Below are positions 15,764 through 24,777 of a stretch of DNA of 64,000 nt, piece by piece. Origin of the DNA: Sporolactobacillus vineae DSM 21990 = SL153. GTDB taxonomy: Bacteria; Bacillota; Bacilli; Bacillales; Sporolactobacillaceae. Both the position numbers and the translations under genes were made by a program. Every line of letters begins with the position of its first letter. Position 1 is the first letter of the stretch. The stretch is taken from assembly GCF_000377985.1 (NCBI RefSeq), contig NZ_KB899046.1:1-64000 (forward strand). Direction: 5' to 3'. The notes under the pieces are model-generated. The model did no database searches and was not told where the DNA came from. It saw only the letters and a list, made by a program, of their open reading frames with translations.

Positions 15764-16640
15764 GGCGAAGATTACCTCCGGCCTGTTTCAGCCTCTGACC
15801 GGCGGTTGCTGTATCGACGCCGGCCATTTTAGCGACAATTGCCACCGGAACCTGATAGCTGCATTGGTCAAGCAGACCGGATGCTTCCTGAGCGGCGGCG
15901 CCGGTGATCTCCATGACAATCCGTCTGGCGCGTTCGCGCAGTTTTCCGTTGGTCGGCTGGACATTGATCATCAGATTGCTAAACACTTTGTTGTCCTTGA
16001 TCATGATCGCTGTCGACATCATGTTCAGGATCATCTTCTGGGCGGTTCCTGATTTCATTCGCGTCGAACCGGTGATGACCTCCGGGCCGACTTCACAGGC
16101 AATCGGAAAATCGACGATCCGGTTCATCACGCCGGACGGGTTGCAGGTTACCGAAACGGTCCGTGCGCCGATCGACCGCGCATACTTCAAACCGCCGACG
16201 ACATATGGTGTCCGGCCGCTCGCGGCCAGGCCGACGAGGACGTCCCCGGCGGTAAACTGAATCTTTTTCAAATCCTGTTCGCAGAGTCCGGTGTCGTCTT
16301 CTGCGCCTTCCACAGCGCGGCGCATTGCTTCCGGACCGCCGGCAATCAGGCCGGTAATCCGCCCCTCTTTAATGCCGAACGTCGGCACACTTTCGGCCGC
16401 GTCCAGAAACCCGAGCCGTCCGGACGTCCCTGCTCCGACGTAGATGATTCGGCCGCCCCGTACAAATTTTTCAGTCATCGCATCCACGGCGCGGGAAATG
16501 TCAGGAATAATCTTGTCCACCGCGGCGGCCACTCTTGCATCTTCGCTGTTGATCATCTTCAGCATATCCCGGGTCGGCACAGCGTCAATATTCAGTGTCC
16601 GCGGGTTTCTCTGTTCCGTATCAATTTTTGAAAGATCCAT
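15747..16640 (-). CDS. murQ: N-acetylmuramic acid 6-phosphate etherase MurQ
   Basis: 297 residues, full length. A SIS domain carries the sugar-phosphate site VGAGTSGRLGFLDAAE near 68-83, the catalytic Glu region AVEGAEDD near 115, GLAASGRTPYV, and STRMKSGTAQK. A C-terminal UBA-like helix bundle ends the protein. It cleaves the D-lactyl ether of MurNAc-6-phosphate to give GlcNAc-6-phosphate and D-lactate. It is the last intact gene of an operon with a mannose-type PTS and an RpiR regulator, so the PTS most likely imports MurNAc. The ATG at 16640 lies 12 bases after the regulator gene; the ribosome site is weak. Confidence 0.95.
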   Translation of the reverse strand: MDLSKIDTEQRNPRTLNIDAVPTRDMLKMINSEDARVAAAVDKIIPDISRAVDAMTEKFVRGGRIIYVGAGTSGRLGFLDAAESVPTFGIKEGRITGLIAGGPEAMRRAVEGAEDDTGLCEQDLKKIQFTAGDVLVGLAASGRTPYVVGGLKYARSIGARTVSVTCNPSGVMNRIVDFPIACEVGPEVITGSTRMKSGTAQKMILNMMSTAIMIKDNKVFSNLMINVQPTNGKLRERARRIVMEITGAAAQEASGLLDQCSYQVPVAIVAKMAGVDTATAGQRLKQAGGNLRRALRN

Positions 16641-16652
16641 TCGATCACATCA

Positions 16653-17495
16653 CTATAGTAATTTATTAACAAGCTCACTAGTCTCATAAAGGTAGTCGGA
16701 CACCCGGTCGAAATCTTTCTGAATGAGACACAGATAGAGCAAGTCGGTGTAAAACATCTGGGACAGTCTTGAACTGACGGCCGCGATCCGCAATCGCTTT
16801 TCATCGCTCGGCACGGCAAGGAGAATGTCGGCGATCCGGGACAACGGATTCTTGTTATCCTGGGTAATGGCGACCAACTGCGCGCCCTTCTCTTTGGCCT
16901 TTGCCGCCGCGAGCAGGACTTCCCTGGTTTCGCCGCTGTAGGAAATGGCGATGGCCAGATCCTCCGGTTTAATGCCTACCGAGAATTCGAGATTCATGTG
17001 CGGATCCTGATGGAAAACGGCCGGTATGTTCACGCGGTTCAGTTTATGTTCCAGGTCATAGGCGGCTAAAGACGATGCATTGATCCCGAACAGATAGATC
17101 ATCTTTGCCCGATGCATCAGTTCCACTGTTTTTTCGATCAGCCCGATATCCACCATCTGAAATACCCTTTTATTGCTGAGTTCACGATAATGGTAATATT
17201 TCTCAGTGATCTGAGCCGTATTATCGGTACTCATAAAAATCGGGTTCAGCATCTTTTCTTTTGTCTGCGGATTGATGGCGCGGACAATGTCCATTTTCAG
17301 CTGTTCCAGACTGCCGCACTCCATCTGCTTGCAGAAACGGATGACCGCAGCCGGAGACGTGCTGCTTCTTCGGCCGATTTCCGCAGCGGTCATCCGGGTA
17401 AACGCCGGAGCATCTTCGAAAAGGAATTCGGCAATTCTTTTCCCGGTTTTTGTCAGCGACGTGTATTTGATTCTCAGCCTGTCAAAAAAGTTCAT
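16653..17495 (-). CDS. murR: RpiR-family regulator, MurR-like
   Basis: 280 residues. The N-terminal HTH_6 domain (about 1-75) contains TAAEIGRRSSTSPAAVIRFCK. A C-terminal SIS domain (about 125-255) has YLFGINASSLAAYDLEHKL and AISYSGETREVL, which bind a sugar phosphate. With murQ downstream and the PTS upstream, its ligand is probably MurNAc-6-phosphate, the known effector of E. coli MurR. A 19-bp dyad at 20205-20223 in front of the operon is a candidate binding site. It starts 25 bases after the IIB gene. Confidence 0.85.
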   Translation of the reverse strand: MNFFDRLRIKYTSLTKTGKRIAEFLFEDAPAFTRMTAAEIGRRSSTSPAAVIRFCKQMECGSLEQLKMDIVRAINPQTKEKMLNPIFMSTDNTAQITEKYYHYRELSNKRVFQMVDIGLIEKTVELMHRAKMIYLFGINASSLAAYDLEHKLNRVNIPAVFHQDPHMNLEFSVGIKPEDLAIAISYSGETREVLLAAAKAKEKGAQLVAITQDNKNPLSRIADILLAVPSDEKRLRIAAVSSRLSQMFYTDLLYLCLIQKDFDRVSDYLYETSELVNKLL

Positions 17496-17519
17496 AGCGC
17501 CACAATCTTTCGTCCCGGA

Positions 17520-18008
17520 TCAGCCTTCAGCTTTCTTGATCAATTCGAGTATATTGGCGGCCGGTTCATTGGGAATCATCTGGGCAGTGATGGTGATGCC
17601 CCTGGCCGACAGATCCCTGATCGCGGAAATATCTTCTTTGCTCAGGCTGACCGATTTCTTGATTTTTAACTGCCCTTCTTTATGCGACAGATTGCCGACG
17701 TTAAATGTCGTGATCGGCATCCCGAGATCCACCGCCCGTTTGACGTCTTCAATGTTTCGGAACAGGACGAGCACTTCATCGGCGTCGTACTTTCCGGCGG
17801 TAAAATTGCGGACGCCCTTCTGAACAGATAGAATTGACAGTTTAACGCCGGCCGGACGCGCCACTTTGAGCGCATTGATCATCATTTCATCTTTGACCAC
17901 TTTGTCGTTAATCACCGCAATCCGGCTGACGTTCAGGGAATGCGACCAGACCGTCGCGACCTGTCCGTGAATCAGCCGTTCGTCCACTCTGATATTTCGT
18001 ATTGTCAC
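17520..18008 (-). CDS. PTS mannose-family EIIB component
   Basis: 162 residues. Phospho-accepting His14 lies in VDERLIHGQVA, the signature of the Man family IIB domain. IIB passes phosphate from IIA to the sugar during uptake through IIC-IID. The GTG at 18008 is preferred: GGGAG lies eight bases before it and it yields the family-typical MTIRNIRVDERLIHGQ start. A GTG at 18023 adds five residues and lacks a ribosome site. It sits last of the four PTS genes, then murR and murQ follow. Confidence 0.92.
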   Translation of the reverse strand: MTIRNIRVDERLIHGQVATVWSHSLNVSRIAVINDKVVKDEMMINALKVARPAGVKLSILSVQKGVRNFTAGKYDADEVLVLFRNIEDVKRAVDLGMPITTFNVGNLSHKEGQLKIKKSVSLSKEDISAIRDLSARGITITAQMIPNEPAANILELIKKAEG

Positions 18009-18025
18009 GTCATTCGCTCCCACTC

Positions 18026-18850
18026 TCAGAACAGTTTTACAATATTTGCAAGGTTGCCGAGTATGATCCCGATCGCCAGAAGAATAAACAGCAGCCGCGT
18101 CGAGGTCATTTTCTTCTTGCCAAGCAGCCAGTAGGAAAACAGAACAATCGCAATCGGGATGATCCCGGGGATAATCTGATTGAGCAGCGTCTGGAAATCC
18201 AGCTTAACCTTCCCGATGTTGAATGCCAGCGGGATGACCGGTTTGATCACAGCCGGTATCAATGCACCGATCACCGTCAGCCCGAGAATGGCCGCCGCTT
18301 CTGTCAGATTCTTGAGCTGGCCGCCGAATTCTGTGGTCAGTCTTTGCCCCTGATTATAACCGATAAACGTAAATTTGTAGCGGATGTAGAGAATGACGAA
18401 GCCGGCAATCAGCGGAATCAGGAGACCGACCGCCTGACCCTGCAGCGCCAGATAGGCTGCGATTGAGAAAACGAGTGTCCGGTAAATGGCGACGAAAAGA
18501 GTGTCGCCGACGCCGGCAAACGGACCCATCAGTCCTGTCTTCAGGCCGGTCACCGCATCCTGATCGGACCCTTTGAGCTTTTCTTCCAGTGCCGTGTTCG
18601 CGCCGACGATCAGGTGGGACATGGCCGGTGTGGTATTGAAAAAGCCGAGATGATTCTGCAGTGCTGCTTTCATTTTGTCCGGATCATCTTTATAAAGTTT
18701 CTTCAGGATCGGCAAAACGGTGTAGCAATAGCCGAGTCCCTGCATTTTTTCGTAGTTCCACCCGAGCTGCAGGCCGAAAATATTCCGACGCGCGACGCGG
18801 GCAAGATCCTTCCGGGTTACGACCGGTTCCGTTGTTTTCTCCTCAGTCAT
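18026..18850 (-). CDS. PTS mannose-family EIID component
   Basis: 274 residues. Family marks include QLGWNYEKMQGLGYCYTVLP, the loop FFNTTPAMSHLIVGAN, and GLMGPFAGVGDTLF, followed by hydrophobic helices to the C-terminus. IID works with IIC as the sugar channel. The ATG at 18850 overlaps the IIC stop by eight bases and has AGGAGG nine bases upstream; in-frame codons further up lie inside IIC and are ignored. Confidence 0.92.
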   Translation of the reverse strand: MTEEKTTEPVVTRKDLARVARRNIFGLQLGWNYEKMQGLGYCYTVLPILKKLYKDDPDKMKAALQNHLGFFNTTPAMSHLIVGANTALEEKLKGSDQDAVTGLKTGLMGPFAGVGDTLFVAIYRTLVFSIAAYLALQGQAVGLLIPLIAGFVILYIRYKFTFIGYNQGQRLTTEFGGQLKNLTEAAAILGLTVIGALIPAVIKPVIPLAFNIGKVKLDFQTLLNQIIPGIIPIAIVLFSYWLLGKKKMTSTRLLFILLAIGIILGNLANIVKLF

Positions 18851-19661
18851 CAATCTCAACCTCCTCATCGTCATCATTTTGTTTCGTCCGGGCTGCAGGC
18901 GATCCGCCGGCCGGTGCCGGTTTGAATTCATTCTTGAAAAGCATGTAGATGGCGGCCAGCGCCAAGCCGATTAACGCAACAGCCATCATCGTCATATTGG
19001 TTCCGCCGACGGCCATCAGGACAAAGCCGATAATGAAAAAGGCAAAGAACTTCTTCAAAGGCAGATACCGCATCAGAATGGCAATACCTAATGCCGGGAG
19101 GATGGCACCGGCTGTCTTCAGGCCAAGCATCAGCCAGGCCGGCATATACTGGTTGATCAGGTTGACCACGCTGTTGCCGAAAAATAAGCCGATAAAAACG
19201 GGAATCATGCGGCTCAGCGTCCAGGGAATGATCCCGAACAGATTGGCCCGCTCGACGCCCCGATAATCGCCGGTGCGTGCATGGCGGTCAGCCATATGCT
19301 GAAAGAACAGGTTGCTCATCCGGGCGAGCACATCCAGCTGGGTCAGTAAGAGTCCGATCGGAACCGCAAGTCCGATCCCGTACTGGGCCCCTTTTGCCGA
19401 AAGGATGGCGTAGGCGGTGCCGATAATCGAACCGGACAGATAATCCGGTACCGATGCGCCGCCATACGTCGCGACACCGAGGATCATCAGCTGAAGGGTT
19501 CCGCCGACCAGCAGACCGATTGTGATATTTCCCATCAGCAATCCGGTGATCATTCCCCCGAACAGCGGAGAATACAGTCCCAATTGCGCGGACAGGGCAT
19601 CAATTTGTGCAAGACCCACATAAAGGGTAAGGATAATGATCAGACCAATAGACAGTGTCAT
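18843..19661 (-). CDS. PTS mannose-family EIIC component
   Basis: 272 residues, mostly membrane helices. Typical stretches are LQLMILGVATYGGASVPDY and GLAVPIGLLLTQLDVL. The C-terminal tail is unusual: it is acidic (DDDEEVEIDD) after a Pro/Ala/Gly-rich linker, and the ribosome site of IID is encoded within it. It forms the translocation path with IID. Confidence 0.92.
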   Translation of the reverse strand: MTLSIGLIIILTLYVGLAQIDALSAQLGLYSPLFGGMITGLLMGNITIGLLVGGTLQLMILGVATYGGASVPDYLSGSIIGTAYAILSAKGAQYGIGLAVPIGLLLTQLDVLARMSNLFFQHMADRHARTGDYRGVERANLFGIIPWTLSRMIPVFIGLFFGNSVVNLINQYMPAWLMLGLKTAGAILPALGIAILMRYLPLKKFFAFFIIGFVLMAVGGTNMTMMAVALIGLALAAIYMLFKNEFKPAPAGGSPAARTKQNDDDEEVEIDD

Positions 19662-19676
19662 TTCGCAGAATCCTCC

Positions 19677-20111
19677 TCATTCATCGTATCCATCCGAAAT
19701 CCCGCTGTTTGCGGTGCCGCCGCACGGATTAATGCGGTTAATCGAATCTTTGCCGATCCGCACCAGATAATCCGTTAAAGGCTGCAAGGGTTGCTGTGCT
19801 ACGGCTGATGCCTCAACCACCATCGCCAGGTTCAGGCCGGTCATCACCGTGATCCGGTCGCTCCCCTGGGCAAGGAGGGTTGCTACATTGCATGGCGTTC
19901 CGCCGAGCAAATCCGTAATGATCAGCACACCTTCTCTGTCTGAAAACTGGTCGACGGCTTGCTCCATCTTCTTTCTGAGTCCTGCGGAACCATCATCCAT
20001 CGTCATGCAGACTGCCTGAATATTCTCTGTCTGTCCGATAATCATTTCTGCTGACGCCAGAACCTCTTTGGCCAATTTCCCATGGGAAGTCAGAATGATA
20101 CCCGCCGGCAA
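19677..20111 (-). CDS. PTS mannose-family EIIA component
   Basis: 144 residues. His10 in IILTSHGKLA is the phosphorylation site, and GVLIITDLLGGTPCNVA matches the family. It takes phosphate from HPr. The start is a TTG at 20111 preceded by TAGGAGG at good spacing. It is the first gene of the IIA-IIC-IID-IIB-murR-murQ operon. Mannose-family PTS usually carry hexoses, amino sugars or derivatives; the linkage to murQ suggests N-acetylmuramic acid. Confidence 0.92.
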   Translation of the reverse strand: MPAGIILTSHGKLAKEVLASAEMIIGQTENIQAVCMTMDDGSAGLRKKMEQAVDQFSDREGVLIITDLLGGTPCNVATLLAQGSDRITVMTGLNLAMVVEASAVAQQPLQPLTDYLVRIGKDSINRINPCGGTANSGISDGYDE

Positions 20112-20152
20112 GAAATCGCCTCCTAAATTTTTAAAATTATCTAACTATTCAT

Positions 20153-20181
20153 AGTTTAAGTCCAATGAAATGCTATTACAA
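20153..20181 (-). promoter_or_regulatory. Promoter of the PTS-murRQ operon
   Basis: On the minus strand TTGTAA and TAAACT are 17 bases apart, 42 bases upstream of the IIA start. The match to the sigma-A consensus is fair. Confidence 0.5.
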
Positions 20182-20204
20182 TATTCATCTCGAAAATTTT
20201 TATT

Positions 20205-20223
20205 ACTGAAATAGTATTTTAGT
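20205..20223. promoter_or_regulatory. 19-bp dyad, candidate MurR operator
   Basis: ACTGAAATAGTATTTTAGT has nine-base arms around a central base, with eight of nine pairs matching. It lies just upstream of the predicted PTS promoter. Binding by the RpiR-type regulator of the operon is inferred from position. Confidence 0.5.
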
Positions 20224-20348
20224 TTTGTGTGCGATCATTCATGCCGGGCTTTGCGCGCCGGTCTCGTCCGCATATGCTGAAAACAGTCGTTTTCTGAGCG
20301 ATCTCTCCCTTTCTCTTACTGCCGGACAACAAATTTTTCAAAATATTA

Positions 20349-20377
20349 TTGACTCTCCGGATCGACGGCGTTAGAAT
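20349..20377 (+). promoter_or_regulatory. Promoter of the sulfate operon
   Basis: TTGACT and TAGAAT are 17 bases apart, a strong sigma-A match, ending 27 bases before the first conserved base of the SAM riboswitch. Confidence 0.85.
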
Positions 20378-20404
20378 TAGACCCAATCACAACAATTGAA
20401 TCAT

Positions 20405-20503
20405 CTTATCAAGAGTAGCGGAGAGACTGGCTCGATGAAGCTCGACAACCGGCGTTAGCACGGTGTCAATTCCAGCAGATGGCGTATCATCTGGGAGATA
20501 AGA
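20405..20503 (+). ncRNA. SAM-I riboswitch (S box)
   Basis: The aptamer opens with CTTATCAAGAGTAGCGGAG and has the internal GACTGGCTCGATGAAGCTCGACAACC-type arm, of which GATGA and the kink-turn flanks are visible, then AATTCCAGCAGA and the closing GGGAGATAAG that pairs with CTTATC to form P1. When S-adenosylmethionine is bound, P1 is stable and the downstream terminator forms; without it an antiterminator uses the 3' strand of P1. It therefore switches off sulfate uptake and activation when SAM is plentiful. Confidence 0.95.
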
Positions 20504-20525
20504 AAGATAGCTGTTATCGACGAAT

Positions 20526-20577
20526 AAAGCTGATTTCTTACTTCAGTCATTTTCTGAATAAGGAATCAGCTTTTTTG
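20526..20577 (+). terminator. Riboswitch-controlled terminator
   Basis: AAAGCTGATTTCTTA pairs with TAAGGAATCAGCTTT and is followed by TTTTT. It ends about 200 bases before the first gene. The gap 20578-20779 contains a second weaker TTGACA box at 20714 and an orphan AGGAGGTG near 20660, but no gene. Confidence 0.9.
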
Positions 20578-20779
20578 ATGCTTTTCTGATTCGGTTTCTT
20601 TCAGGCAAACCTCCCCCGGAATCATTCTTTAAACAGAGTTTTTCCAAAAACCGTTTCATTCAGGAGGTGAACCATCGAGTACCGCCAGACGTTGTGATAC
20701 TAGTATTATTTTTTTGACATTATTCTTAGTTTTCGTATGCGCTTTGATGACATTAATCCATTTTAAAGGGGTGCTTGTC

Positions 20780-21841
20780 TTGAAAATCAGAAAACGCAGT
20801 TGGTCCATCATTTCATTGCTTATTGTCTTCTCGCTTGTCCTCTCAGCCTGCGGATCGAGTGCTGCTTCAGGTGCTTCATCATCGACAGCCGGGAAGCCGG
20901 TCAAACTGCTGAACGTCTCTTATGATCCGACCCGTGAGCTGTACAAGAGTTACAATCAGCTGTTTGCTAATTACTGGAAAAGGAAGACCGGTCAGACCGT
21001 GACTGTGGCGCAGTCGCACGGCGGGTCCGGCGCACAGGCGCGGGCAGTCATTGACGGGCTGAACGCCGACGTGGTCACGCTTGCCCTTTCAGGAGACATT
21101 AATTCGATCGTCACCGGCACACATAAGATTGCTTCGAACTGGCAGAGCCGGCTTCCCGATAATTCTGCCCCATACACATCAACCATCGTCTTCCTGGTCC
21201 GGAAAGGCAATCCGAAACATATCAAAGACTGGAATGACCTGACAAAGAAAGGCGTCGGTATCGTCACACCGAACCCGAAGACCTCCGGCGGTGCAAGATG
21301 GAACTTCCTCGCAGCCTGGGCCTACGCGAATAAGAAGTACAATGGCAATCAGACAAAGGACAAGGCATTTCTGAAAGCTCTGTACAAGAATGTTAAAGTT
21401 CTTGATTCCGGAGCGCGGGGCGCGACCACAACCTTCACCACACGCGGTGTCGGTGATGTGCTGATCGCCTGGGAAAATGAGGCTCTGCTCAGCCTGAACG
21501 CTGCCGGCGGCAAGAGCAAGTATGAAATTGTCAATCCTTCGATCAGCATTCTGACCGAACCGACTGTTTCCGTCGTTGACAAGAATGCCGCAAAGAACGG
21601 AACGACGAAGGTCGCCAGCGCTTACCTGAAGTATCTGTACACAAAGCCGGCGCAGGAAATCATCGCGAAAAACTACTACCGTCCGCGCAATCAGAGTGTG
21701 CTGGCGAAATACCGCAATGTTTATCCGAACATCCCGCTGGTAAAAATCGATGACCCGCTGTTCGGCGGATGGAATAAAGCACAGAAGAAATTCTTTAATG
21801 ACGGAGGTATTTTCGATCAGATCTATACGGGGAAGCAGTGA
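20780..21841 (+). CDS. sbp: Sulfate/thiosulfate ABC transporter substrate-binding lipoprotein
   Basis: 353 residues from a TTG at 20780 that follows AAAGGGGTG. The first 27 residues are a lipoprotein signal ending in the lipobox LSAC, so the protein is anchored outside the membrane. The body matches the sulfate-binding family: [13 protein letters not shown], a region [14 protein letters not shown] that forms the anion pocket, and [21 protein letters not shown]. It delivers sulfate to the CysT-CysW-CysA transporter. It heads a seven-gene operon under a SAM riboswitch. Confidence 0.93.
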   Translation: MKIRKRSWSIISLLIVFSLVLSACGSSAASGASSSTAGKPVKLLNVSYDPTRELYKSYNQLFANYWKRKTGQTVTVAQSHGGSGAQARAVIDGLNADVVTLALSGDINSIVTGTHKIASNWQSRLPDNSAPYTSTIVFLVRKGNPKHIKDWNDLTKKGVGIVTPNPKTSGGARWNFLAAWAYANKKYNGNQTKDKAFLKALYKNVKVLDSGARGATTTFTTRGVGDVLIAWENEALLSLNAAGGKSKYEIVNPSISILTEPTVSVVDKNAAKNGTTKVASAYLKYLYTKPAQEIIAKNYYRPRNQSVLAKYRNVYPNIPLVKIDDPLFGGWNKAQKKFFNDGGIFDQIYTGKQ

Positions 21842-21880
21842 TGTCCCGGCTTTCAGACAGAGAATAAGGAGAGGAAAATC

Positions 21881-22726
21881 ATGTCCGTTCAATCTGTAAA
21901 AAGAAACAAAGCGAGGGACAGACAGATCATCCCGGGCTTCGGTCTCTCGCTGGGACTGTCGCTGTCCTATCTCGCTTTGCTGGTGCTGATTCCTCTTTCG
22001 ATGATTTTTATCTATACTTCCAGTCTTGGCTGGGGCGGCTTTGTCCGAGAAATCAGCCAGCCTATTGTTGTTTCAGCACTTCGTCTGAGTTTTACAACCG
22101 CCCTGATTGCATCGCTGATCAATCTGGTGTTCGGTGTCCTGACCGCCTGGGTGCTCGTCCGTTATACCTTTCCGGGAAGAAAACTGCTCGACGGCCTGCT
22201 TGATCTCCCGTTTGCCCTGCCGACTTCGGTGGCCGGGATTACGCTGGCAACGCTCTATGCGACCAACGGCTGGGTCGGCCGGCTCCTGCCCTTTAAAGTT
22301 TCGTATACCGAAGTGGGGATTATCGTCGCGCTGATCCTGATCGGCATGCCGTTTGTCGTCCGCATCGTCGAACCTGTTCTGCAGAACCTGGGCAAGGAGA
22401 ACGAAGAGGCGTCGGCAATTCTCGGTGCAAGCCGTTTCCAGACGCTCGTCCATGTCATTTTCCCGAAGATCCGCCCGGCGGCTTTTTCCGGATTCGCGCT
22501 CGCATTCTCCCGGGCGCTCGGTGAATACGGATCGGTCGTCTTCATCGCCGGGAACATGCCGTTCAAAACAGAGATTGCGCCGCTCGTCATTATGCAGAAA
22601 CTGGAAGCCTTCGACTATGACGGCGCCACATCGATTGCGCTGGTTCTCCTCGTTGCATCGTTTCTGATTCTGTTTCTGATTAACTTCTCGCAGTGGCTGG
22701 CCAAACGGAAATTTGCCGATCAATGA
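21881..22726 (+). CDS. cysT: Sulfate ABC transporter permease CysT
   Basis: 281 residues, six membrane helices. The binding-protein-dependent permease loop EEASAILGASRFQTLVHVIFP lies near 178-198 and contacts the ATPase. Other marks are LDLPFALPTSVAGI and ALGEYGSVVFIAGN. It pairs with CysW. The ATG at 21881 follows AGGAGAGG. It begins 40 bases after sbp. Confidence 0.94.
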   Translation: MSVQSVKRNKARDRQIIPGFGLSLGLSLSYLALLVLIPLSMIFIYTSSLGWGGFVREISQPIVVSALRLSFTTALIASLINLVFGVLTAWVLVRYTFPGRKLLDGLLDLPFALPTSVAGITLATLYATNGWVGRLLPFKVSYTEVGIIVALILIGMPFVVRIVEPVLQNLGKENEEASAILGASRFQTLVHVIFPKIRPAAFSGFALAFSRALGEYGSVVFIAGNMPFKTEIAPLVIMQKLEAFDYDGATSIALVLLVASFLILFLINFSQWLAKRKFADQ

Positions 22727-22740
22727 AAGGAGGTATCCAT

Positions 22741-23619
22741 ATGGCTGAACTCTCTGTATCCACGAAACCGGGCAATCTGCTGCAGACCCGGCGGCGGGTT
22801 GCCCGTACCCTGACCGAGCCGCTCTGGATCCGGACGCTGCTGACAGTGATCGTGATCGCCTTCATCGCCCTGTTTCTGATTCTGCCGCTGATCTTTATTT
22901 TCGCTCAGGCCTTTCAGAACGGGGTCGGGGTTTACTGGGCGGCGGTATCCAGTTCCGATGCCCTATCGTCGATCACCCTGACGCTCACCGTCCTGGTCAT
23001 CGTCGTGCCGATCAACACCGTATTCGGCATTCTGCTCGCCTGGACAACAACCAAATACCGTTTCAGGGGAAAAAGTCTGGTCGTGACCCTGGCCGACCTT
23101 CCCTTCTCGATTTCTCCGGTCATCGGCGGGCTGATCTTCGTGCTTATGTTCGGTGATCACGGAATTCTCGGACCGTGGCTGCTCGCTCATCATATTCAGC
23201 TCGTTTTCAACACCATCGGTATCTGCATTGCGACGCTGTTCGTCACCTATCCCTTTGTGGCGCGCGAACTGATCCCATTAATGGAAAATCAGGGCCGGCT
23301 TGAAGAAGAAGCGTCGCTCGTGCTTGGCGCCGGCACCCTGCGTACCTTTTTCAAAGTCACTCTGCCCAATATCAAATGGGGGCTGCTCTACGGTGTCATC
23401 CTGTGCAGTGCCCGTGCCATCGGCGACTTCGGCGCGGTTTCCGTTGTGTCCGGGCATATCGTCGGCCAGACGAATACGATGCCGCTTCAGGTTCAGGCCT
23501 TTTATGACGGCTATCAGATGACCGCGGCGTTCGCCCTTTCATCACTGATGTCCGTCGTCGCGATTGTCTCACTGGCATTGAAAAGCTATATCGACTGGAA
23601 AAGCACACGGCCCGAATAA
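22741..23619 (+). CDS. cysW: Sulfate ABC transporter permease CysW
   Basis: 292 residues with six helices. Family marks are DLPFSISPVIGGLIFVLMFG, the coupling loop EEEASLVLGAGTLRTFFKVTLP, and ARAIGDFGAVSVVSGHI. The ATG at 22741 is set by GGAGGT seven bases before; an earlier in-frame start overlaps cysT and is ignored. Confidence 0.94.
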   Translation: MAELSVSTKPGNLLQTRRRVARTLTEPLWIRTLLTVIVIAFIALFLILPLIFIFAQAFQNGVGVYWAAVSSSDALSSITLTLTVLVIVVPINTVFGILLAWTTTKYRFRGKSLVVTLADLPFSISPVIGGLIFVLMFGDHGILGPWLLAHHIQLVFNTIGICIATLFVTYPFVARELIPLMENQGRLEEEASLVLGAGTLRTFFKVTLPNIKWGLLYGVILCSARAIGDFGAVSVVSGHIVGQTNTMPLQVQAFYDGYQMTAAFALSSLMSVVAIVSLALKSYIDWKSTRPE

Positions 23620-23643
23620 TAAAAATGACTGGGGATGGTTGGC

Positions 23644-24705
23644 ATGAGTATTGAACTACGTCATATTTCAAAATCATACGGCCCCTATCAAATCCTGAAA
23701 GATATTAATCTGACGATCCAGACCGGTGAGCTGGTCGCGCTGCTGGGGCCGTCCGGTTCCGGAAAAACGTCACTCCTCAGAGTGCTGGCGGGACTGGAAT
23801 ATGCCGATGAAGGGTTGATTCTTTTTCACGGTGAGGATCTGACCAACGCACCGATCAAGAAGCGCAAGGCCGGATTCGTCTTCCAGCACTATGCCCTGTT
23901 CGACACGATGACGATCCGCGACAACATTGCTTACGGACTGAATGTGAAACGGCGGAAGGACCGGCCGTCGAAGCAGCAGATTCGCGAACGTGTCGATCAG
24001 CTGCTCCACCTTGTCCGCCTAGAACCCTACGGCGATCGGTATCCGTCGCAGCTGTCCGGCGGGCAACGGCAGCGCGTCGCACTCGCCCGCGCTCTGGCCA
24101 TCCAGCCGCATATTCTGCTGCTGGATGAACCGTTCGGCGCGCTTGATGCCAAAGTCAGGAAGGAGCTGCGCCAGTGGCTGCGTCACCTGCATCAGCAAGT
24201 CAAAATGACTAGTCTGCTGGTTACCCACGATCAGGAGGAAGCCTTCGAAGTCGCCGACCGTGTGATCATCATTAACAAAGGACAAATCGAACAAATCGGC
24301 ACACCGTCCGAAGTTTATGAGAATCCGGTCAACTCGTTTGTCTACGACTTTATCGGCAATGTCAATCAGGTGCGGGGAACGATCAGCGACGGCCTGTTTA
24401 CAAACGGCAGTTTCAGAGTGCCGGTGGACAACACGGAACAAGCCGATGGTGTCGCCTTTATCCGTCCCGATCAGTTTGCGATCCGGACACCGGACGACAT
24501 TCAGGAAGCAGGCCGGACACTGGCGGCGACCGTGACGCATATTCATCCGTCCGGATCGATCATTAAGCTTGAACTGATCGGGCAGGATGAAGATCAGAAT
24601 CTTGAAGTTGAAGTGACCAGGCGGGAATTTGACGCTCTGGCTCTGAGCAAGAATCAGCAGGTCTTTCTGGAAGCCAGGAAAGTCAAAGTGTTCACCGTCA
24701 ATTGA
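23644..24705 (+). CDS. cysA: Sulfate ABC transporter ATP-binding protein CysA
   Basis: 353 residues. Walker A is GPSGSGKTS at about 36-44, the signature is QLSGGQRQRVALARAL, Walker B is ILLLDEPFGALD, and the switch His is in LVTHDQEEA. A C-terminal TOBE-like regulatory domain (about 240-353) includes AFIRPDQFAI. The ATG at 23644 with GGGGAT upstream is preferred to the one at 23635. It supplies energy for CysTW. A short hairpin (TTCTTGT/ACAAGAA, 24708-24733) follows in the gap to cysH. Confidence 0.94.
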   Translation: MSIELRHISKSYGPYQILKDINLTIQTGELVALLGPSGSGKTSLLRVLAGLEYADEGLILFHGEDLTNAPIKKRKAGFVFQHYALFDTMTIRDNIAYGLNVKRRKDRPSKQQIRERVDQLLHLVRLEPYGDRYPSQLSGGQRQRVALARALAIQPHILLLDEPFGALDAKVRKELRQWLRHLHQQVKMTSLLVTHDQEEAFEVADRVIIINKGQIEQIGTPSEVYENPVNSFVYDFIGNVNQVRGTISDGLFTNGSFRVPVDNTEQADGVAFIRPDQFAIRTPDDIQEAGRTLAATVTHIHPSGSIIKLELIGQDEDQNLEVEVTRREFDALALSKNQQVFLEARKVKVFTVN

Positions 24706-24777
24706 TTCTTGTCCGGAGTTCGGGCGAACAAGAAGCTACGGCTTTCGGACAGGTCCCCGCTGAAGGAGGAATGACCA

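Noticed and set aside
20657-20703. Strong AGGAGGTG followed by ATC and a seven-codon frame upstream of sbp
   Set aside because: No normal start codon at proper spacing. It may be a leftover ribosome site, but there is not enough to call a leader peptide.
24708-24733. Hairpin between cysA and cysH as a terminator
   Set aside because: Seven-pair stem without a T run, inside an operon whose next gene has a good ribosome site; at most a processing or stability element.
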